Part shown: in pieces, positions 58,489-64,000 of the stretch
How the letters are laid out: every line of letters starts with the position of its first letter
How positions within the stretch are numbered: the stretch's first letter is position 1
Source of the DNA: Argentina anserina
Taxonomy: Eukaryota > Streptophyta > Magnoliopsida > Rosales > Rosaceae
NCBI RefSeq assembly: GCF_933775445.1
Contig: NC_065876.1
Coordinates: 20,336,001-20,400,000, forward strand
Reading direction: 5' to 3'
Length of the DNA stretch: 64,000 nt
Translations under genes and position numbers: made by a program
Notes under the pieces: model-generated
What the model saw: only the letters and a program-made list of their open reading frames with translations
The model's database searches: none
What the model was told of the DNA's origin: nothing

Positions 58489-59415
58489 GGCTTGTGCTAC
58501 TGGGACCTCCACCATTTCCTAATTATTAGATTACATATATGACCTCTTGTAAAAAGATAATTGTAGACATTAAATTTGATAAAAATAAAAGCATTTAATT
58601 ATTTTCTTTCTGTAATAATCATTCAATAATACCAGTATTGAAACTATCACACTTTAGGATGATTATAATATATATCTCGTGATGTTGAGAATGATTTTTC
58701 ATTGTTAGACTCTTATAATAATAAATAATAATTAGATTTGATGTATTTTATTTATTACAATTGGTTGTTTGAATGATTATTTATTCAGATAAATTAGTCT
58801 AAAACTGATATCTTATAAATCTTATTTGTAGTTGAGCAAAGAATACAGGTTTAGCAACATTATATGTAGAAAATAAAATAATAAGGTCCTTCAGAAAAAT
58901 AATAGGAAGATATCTCCACTACTATAACTAGAAGCCCAACTTTGGTTTCAACAACTTCACTAAAAAATGTATATGCCACAAATACCCATGTCAGAGAGAA
59001 TGACAAGTCAAAATGATAATATACAAAAATGTCAAAAACATTAAATAATAAAAGGAATTACTAAAAATAATTATAATATATAAAAAAGGAAAAAGAGGTT
59101 AGCACTATCTTAGTGGGTAGTGGGAAGTTGAATCCGTGCAAATGTAAGGGTATAAGGCTAGTTCTTATAAAAATAAAACATGTGGAATTCAAAATGAATG
59201 ATGATTTACAAAAAAAATGAAATGAAGGTCCGGTGAGTAAATAAGATGTGTGATGAGTAACTAATTGAAATATAAGTTAATAAAATATTTAAAGATATTT
59301 TGGTAAATTAAAATGGAGGTATGGTAAGCAAATACTTATATTCAAAAATAAAATGGAGGTGTAGAGAGCATATGAGGTCTAGTGAGAAAATGTGGAGGTC
59401 CTAGTAGCAACACTC
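58489..59415. mobile_element. Non-autonomous hAT-like element, 927 bp, exact 8-bp TSD
   Basis: TTACATTA flanks both ends exactly (58481-58488 and 59416-59423). Terminal repeats: ggcttgtgctactgggacct on the left and gagtgttgctactaggacct read inward from the right, both running on into ccac. The interior is AT-rich with no protein. It splits the copia relic at GLSQ(H)NYI. Confidence 0.82.
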
Positions 59416-60174
59416 TTACATTAAGAAGGTGCCAAAAATGTTTAATATAGAGACATGTGCTCGAGGTGATGCTCCTATGAGCATAAGATAGAGACAAACT
59501 ATCCAAACAAATTTTAAATATGGGGAAGATGACACCTATGGATAGCAAACTTTATGCCAAGCTTATGGGTAGCCTAATGTATGCATATGTTTGCACCAAG
59601 AACATTGGGTTGCAGTGAAAAAAGTTTCTTAGATATTTACACAAAAACGAATCCTTACATGTTAGTTTACAAGCAAGTTAAAGGTAGAGGGTTTTAGTGA
59701 TTCAGACTTTGCTGAAATTTTCCAAATTCCAAGAAATCCACTTCATGTTATGTTTTTATGCTTACTAATGCCGCTATACCATGAAAACCATAAAACAAAG
59801 TTGGTTTACTACTTCGACTATGCAAGTTGAAACCATAGCATTATATGAGGGTGTTTGTGAAGGAATTTGGATCAAGAATTTCTTGACTGGTACCTAAGTG
59901 TTAAGTCACATAGTGCATAATATATTTAAGGTTTATTGTGACAATGAAGTTGCAATATTTTTCAACAAAAACAGTAAAAGATCTAATAATTCTAAACATA
60001 TAGCCTTGAAATATTACAGTGTGGGACAATTAGTTAAGAATAAAGAAATTGAAGTTCTTGATATAGATATAGAGATATGCAGTTGGTTCCATTTCCTAAA
60101 GCTTTGCCAATTGAAGTTTTAATTTGATAAGCATTTTGATGTATGAGAATTTTGTCCGATTTATATGCTTAAAC

Positions 60175-61690
60175 CCAGTGGGAGTTTTGCAATTATTTTT
60201 CATAGTTTATGTTTAGGCAGTTTTTCTAGATGTAATTTCTATTCAAGAAAAAACTTATAATTTCATTTTTAGATTGATCAATAAAGGTTGAGGAATTCCA
60301 GTTATAAGTTTTATTCTGTGGTCTTGAATTTTTATTTTTATGTTGTTGCAGATTAGAATTTAGTTAAGTACTACAACTATGTTTTTATGTTTTAAAGTTT
60401 TGAGTTATAGCATTAGCTGCTACATGAGTAGATTTTATTCACTCTTTCGAGGACTATGAGCTTTTGACTATCCAGGTTGCTATACATGTCAAAATATAGT
60501 CACTCTATCACATCATGAACTTATGTGGTTCCAACAAGAATTGTATGTGATCTATAATCACTTAGACCAATTTTTATCTTTTGTGATTCTTGATTCTGCA
60601 ATGCTTTTGTTGAGAACTGACCAGGCTAAAAGAAACTACAAGTTTTTGTATACTTCAATGCACACTTCAATTATTGACTTGTAGTTACGTGTTTAACTAT
60701 TGAATTGTAGACCTTGCTGGTCCAAGTGGCAGGGAGAATGTTAGAACTAAATCAACCAATTAATATGGATACTAACAATGTCTACTGCATAATGGATTGA
60801 GTGTTAAACAAGTAATCGAGCTAACAAGAAGTATATGATTACAATTATGTTTCAAATAAGTAATTCCAAGTATTATATCACTCAGATTACACAAAGGTTC
60901 ATTAACTAAAGCCTAAATTAATATGAATAAGTATTGTGATAGATCTAAACCTTTACAACTAAGAATAAGAGTTTGATCAAGATACAGTTATGGAATTGTA
61001 TCCGAATTGATCTAAACTGGCCAGTATAATAGAAGGCACAAGTACCTATGTTCAATATCGTTTTAGCATCATACAATCACATTCAGTGCTGGTATTGAAA
61101 CGCAGAAGACCCTTACTTTATGCTATTGATTTGATTAGTATTTGTGCAGTATTACAAGAGGGAGAAGAAAGATGTATGGATCAAGGAACCCAATGAAGAT
61201 GGATAAGGTTAGCAAAGAAGGTATAATTCAGTTCATCTGATTCAATATTTGTATGATTGTTCTTGATGCAAATGTGTTTGTGACTCATGCGAATAAGATC
61301 TTTAAGGTTGATGGATTGATAATATAATGGTTGCATAATACTTCAGTATTATTTCATATACAAGTCCATCATGCATGTCTCATGTGCACACACAAAATGA
61401 AAAGGTGACAGTGGCTACGACATGGGTTATGCACACTAATATGTCGACATGAGGTTATGTAATATTGCACGCAGCTTTACTTTTTAGTTTCAAACCTAGC
61501 CACCATTTTTTGCGTACTAATTAGTTACTGGATATGAGTCGACACTTCATCTTATTAATTAATAGAAATGAAACTTTTGTAACTTATGTGGGTGTAGAAC
61601 TAGCTCGGTTGAGTTTCGTAGGGTTTCTTGTTTTTTTTGTACAAGTACAGGTTTCCCATTTTTTAAGGAGATTTTTTTGAATCAAATGAG
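60175..61690 (+). other. Copia 3' region and probable LTR
   Basis: Purine-rich caagtggcagggagaa (60723-60738) followed by TGTTAGAAC at 60739 looks like a polypurine tract and LTR start. The rest is AT-rich and non-coding. The LTR end and its partner near 54000 could not be identified. Confidence 0.45.
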
Positions 61691-61775
61691 ATTTTTTTTA
61701 TCAAATAAGAACAGTTTATTGAAGACTGCAAACATCAAAAGGGTAAATTCTCCAAACGAAAATCCCACATTCTAA

Positions 61776-62440
61776 CTAAACTTCATCAACTATTGCATGA
61801 ATCCAAGGAGGACCACTTTCTTTGCAATACACAGCTTGACCAAGGGATAAAGCCGATCTAGCCAACTTTTGGGCTTTGACATTCCCTCTCTTCTTAACAT
61901 GTTTCCAACTAATCATCTCAAACTCTCTCATCAATCCCTTGACAACATCAAGAATTCCACCAATTTCACTCAAGTCCCATCTGGTACAACTCAAGCCATT
62001 TAGAACATTGAGTGCATCACCACATACTACAACTTTGTTTAATTTCATTTCCTTGCAGTAGCGAAGGCCATGCCACAAAGCTAAAGCTTCAGTAACAGCT
62101 GGTTTTAAGGGAGCCTTTAAGTGAATAGATAAAGCACCCATCATCTGACCCGAACCATCCACAATGACAGCACCTAAACCAACACAGCCCCTCTTCGTAT
62201 CCACAACTCCATAAAAAGAACATTTTTCGATCTGCAAAATCATGTCCATCCTGGCAAGAGTCATACATCTCATGTTTATTACTTTTCATAACATTACCTT
62301 CTTTTCCACCTAGCCTCGACATATCAATTTGCCAATCAATGCAGTTTTGGACCAATCTATTAGGTTCCGTACCCAATTTACCATGTCTGATGAATCGAAA
62401 TGATTTCCATATCTACCAGCAGATTAAACTAAACAGCTCC
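61776..62440 (-). pseudogene. LINE C-terminal RNase H domain
   Basis: Starts with a fragment LICW*IWKSFRF (62420), the sequence before the plant LINE RNase H. Then come GLGAVIVDGSGQMMGALSIH, VTEALALWHGLRYCKEMKLN and VVVCGDALNVLNGL, with the acidic residues D (GDAL) and E (TEAL) of the fold, and HVKKRGNVKAQKLAR. The end is IHAIVDEV with a stop at 61776. An old frameshift sits near 62275. Confidence 0.85.
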
Positions 62441-62443
62441 AGT

Positions 62444-63390
62444 TCACCTTGACTCCCAACAGAAGCTACATGAATCACCAAATTTGAGAAAGAATCCTCC
62501 TTCCAATACTTTACGAAACCTCTTAGCCACGAGCACTTCTAGATTATCAATAGGCCACTTCCCTAGCTCATCATTAAGTTGTCGAATCTTCTTTGGAATA
62601 TGACCAATTGTATCATCATTCCACCTCTTTAAAGCCTTGGAAACAACTGCAAGATTGGTTTGCACCGAAGACACACCTAAACAGTTCGCCCAATTATCTT
62701 TCACTACTTTAGCACAATCTTCCTTCTTTGTCCAAAATGCCTCAAATTGGAACCTTCATTTGAACATTTGTTTCCTCCCCCACTTCCCCTCAAACCATAT
62801 GAATACTGTTAGGGATGTGATATGAGGCTCTAACATCCACATGAGCCTCATGGAAGGAAGCAAAAAGATCAATAATTTCTTGATTAATCAGGCACCTATC
62901 CAATCTTTCAATTAGAGAGCCTCGCTTCCATGTGAACATAGGCCTAAAAAAATCAACATCTTGTAGGCCACAATCACTGACAACTTCTGAATTTCTGAAA
63001 TTGCGAATCTGATCTCTCATTTCCACCCACCTTCTCAGTGATGCTCAGTAATTCATTAAAGTCACCAAATACAATCCAAGGTCCAGAAACCATAGTGGCA
63101 ATCCTTCGTAACAACTCCCACGAGAATTGTCGGCGTTGAATCTTCGAATTCTCGTAAAAGCCAGTAATTCTGACGGTTTGACCACTAAGATAAACTTCAA
63201 TATCAATATGGCCTTGAGAAGAACCCATACTACAGCCTCCAAAACCCAAATCAAAGCACATATTTGTCATCTCATGTTGCTTCTTTTTTGGTTTCCATGA
63301 GGAAAACCAAATCGGTGCCTTCTGCCTGAAGAAACCTTTGGGGGTTCCCCAATCCCCGCACATTCCCACTAACACCAATCATTGCTCGTG
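62444..63390 (-). pseudogene. LINE endonuclease (APE-like) domain
   Basis: Reads LGFGGCSMGSSQGHIDIEVY (63230), WIVFGDFNELL (63070), the conserved GDFN metal-binding block, FRPMFTWKRGSLIERLDRCL (62900), and after a break SSVQTNLAVVSKALKRWNDD (62650). It nicks target DNA to prime reverse transcription. Frame changes occur near 63370, 63000 and 62780. After KFGDSC the frame leaves the RT start that should follow. Confidence 0.85.
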
Positions 63391-63729
63391 ATGGGCCCTA
63401 GAACCGGAGCCCATCACTGTTGAATTATCAGCTGAATAGAGACTGGTACCTGATTTTAGCGGGGAAGCATGGTGACCGGAATAGCTGCGACCTCACCGCG
63501 GCCAGCCAATGGAAAACCACGCCTCCCTCTATGTGCTCTTCCCTTCCCTGAAACTTCCTAGTTCCCAGACTTGTTCTCTGTCGGCATGGTCGTCTTCGTT
63601 GAATCAGAAAAGGCCTCCATCTTCAAGCTCACATCCTCCATTCGTTTATCTATATCCTCCCCGACCTCCTTTAGACCCACCACGCCCCCTCGTCTCCCTT
63701 TTATGCCGAATTTTTGGTAAAATTAAAAG

Positions 63730-63950
63730 TCAAAGGGCATCGTTTTAGATAAAACGACACCGTTGTGTCGCCTAAAACCCTACTACCGTTGCTAGAAATT
63801 AACCCCACTCTTAAAAACCCCCATTTCCCTCTATTTCTTCTTCTCCTTTTCAAAACCCAAGAAAATCTGTATCTCCCAAATTTCTTTCAACGTCGTCGAT
63901 CGCTCTGAAACAGAAAGATAAGAACAACAAGGTTGATTCCAAGCTAGCGA
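63730..63950 (+). promoter_or_regulatory. Promoter/5' UTR of the gene at 63951
   Basis: Holds cgttttagataaaacg (63740-63755), a hairpin, overlapping aaaacgacaccgttgtgtcg, then a telo-box-like aaaaccctac (63773-63782). A CT-rich leader (ctctatttcttcttctcc) precedes the ATG at 63951. These are common in plant proximal promoters. Confidence 0.45.
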
Positions 63951-64000
63951 TGGAGTTGTCCTATCGGGATTATCTCAAGAAGTACGGGGTGTGGGAGTCA
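63951..64000 (+). CDS. 5' end of an unidentified gene
   Basis: ATG at 63951 opens MELSYRDYLKKYGVWES and runs out of the window. The A-rich bases before the ATG and the CT-rich leader make it a plausible true start. The fragment is too short to identify. It is the only plus-strand host gene with an apparent intact start here. Confidence 0.5.

Larger units (their letters stand above)
54440..60170 (+). pseudogene. Copia retrotransposon relic with two later insertions
   Basis: Plus-strand pieces, in order. Gag: LKMGVTNNYLIHEILESLPN (54735) with a degraded knuckle CKKGGHMMKDC (55080). Integrase: NRTLLNMVRSMMCTAGLPIL (56210). RT: HHMDVKTTFLDGELEE (57265), broken by a LINE piece, then IVDECV (58258). 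RNase H and tail: GFSDSDFA (59697), VYCDNEVAIFFNKNSKRSNN (59930), ALPIEV (60105). The catalytic YVDD box is lost: the frame reads CNFICQGHSF where it should be. Dozens of stops mark an old copy. Removal of 57466-58236 and 58489-59415 restores the order. Confidence 0.85.
61690..63720 (-). mobile_element. L1-type LINE with the reverse transcriptase deleted
   Basis: On the minus strand: a frame that may be ORF1 remnant (about 63700-63430), endonuclease, a short linker, then RNase H and a tail ending in aataaactg and a short A run (near 61700). The RT and knuckle regions, normally over 2 kb, are absent between about 62450 and 62400. The plus-strand gene at 63951 starts just beyond its 5' side. 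Confidence 0.8.

Overview
This window reads as nuclear DNA of a flowering plant, most likely a eudicot. It is AT-rich, its genes carry many short GT-AG exons, and the recognisable genes are plant nuclear families. I would not name a genus from it. Most of the length is transposable elements, several nested in one another.

Three host loci are well supported, all on the minus strand. (1) A CDC48C-like AAA ATPase (2994-13939) keeps only the second ATPase half. Its seven exons splice in one open frame, but its first intron is swollen to about 9.3 kb by a nested transposon. (2) A DEAD-box RNA helicase of the RH16/DDX56/Dbp9 type (15949-20467) has 15 exons and predicts 582 residues. (3) Mitochondrial elongation factor Ts (27372-32582) has 8 exons and predicts 408 residues; its introns hold a MITE and a LINE relic. 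A plus-strand gene begins at 63951 and runs off the window. Weaker host traces are a PPR pseudogene (870-2330), a possible transcription-factor last exon (25188-25608), and unidentified exon-like fragments near 14400, 14770 and 26450.

Layout: 1-306 end of a Ty3/gypsy pol; 870-2330 PPR pseudogene split by a hAT-like MITE; 2994-13939 CDC48C-like gene whose intron holds a Ty1/copia element (4718-13740), whose 3' LTR holds a hAT transposon (4773-9433), which carries a piece resembling the Elongator subunit gene ELP4 (7990-8397); 15204-15408 MITE; 15949-20467 helicase; 22153-25075 copia relic split by a solo-LTR-like insert; 27372-32582 EF-Ts; 33203-37682 LTR debris, a 64-bp minisatellite and a two-gene PIF/Harbinger element; 37727-50110 an old long LTR split by a Ty3/gypsy element (37859-46066) and a hAT-like MITE; 51048-51682 hAT-like element; 52779-53863 Mutator-like MITE; 54440-60170 copia relic split by a LINE piece and a hAT-like element; 61690-63720 minus-strand LINE lacking its reverse transcriptase; 63951-64000 gene start.

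The genes do not form an operon or pathway; each of the three stands alone. The strongest unusual features are the ELP4-like capture inside the hAT element, the half-length CDC48C-like gene with an intact frame, and a gypsy element whose 5' LTR is fused to gag by a microhomology deletion. Target-site duplications (TSDs) were read by eye for most insertions. I saw no tRNA, rRNA, CRISPR or bacterial-type system.
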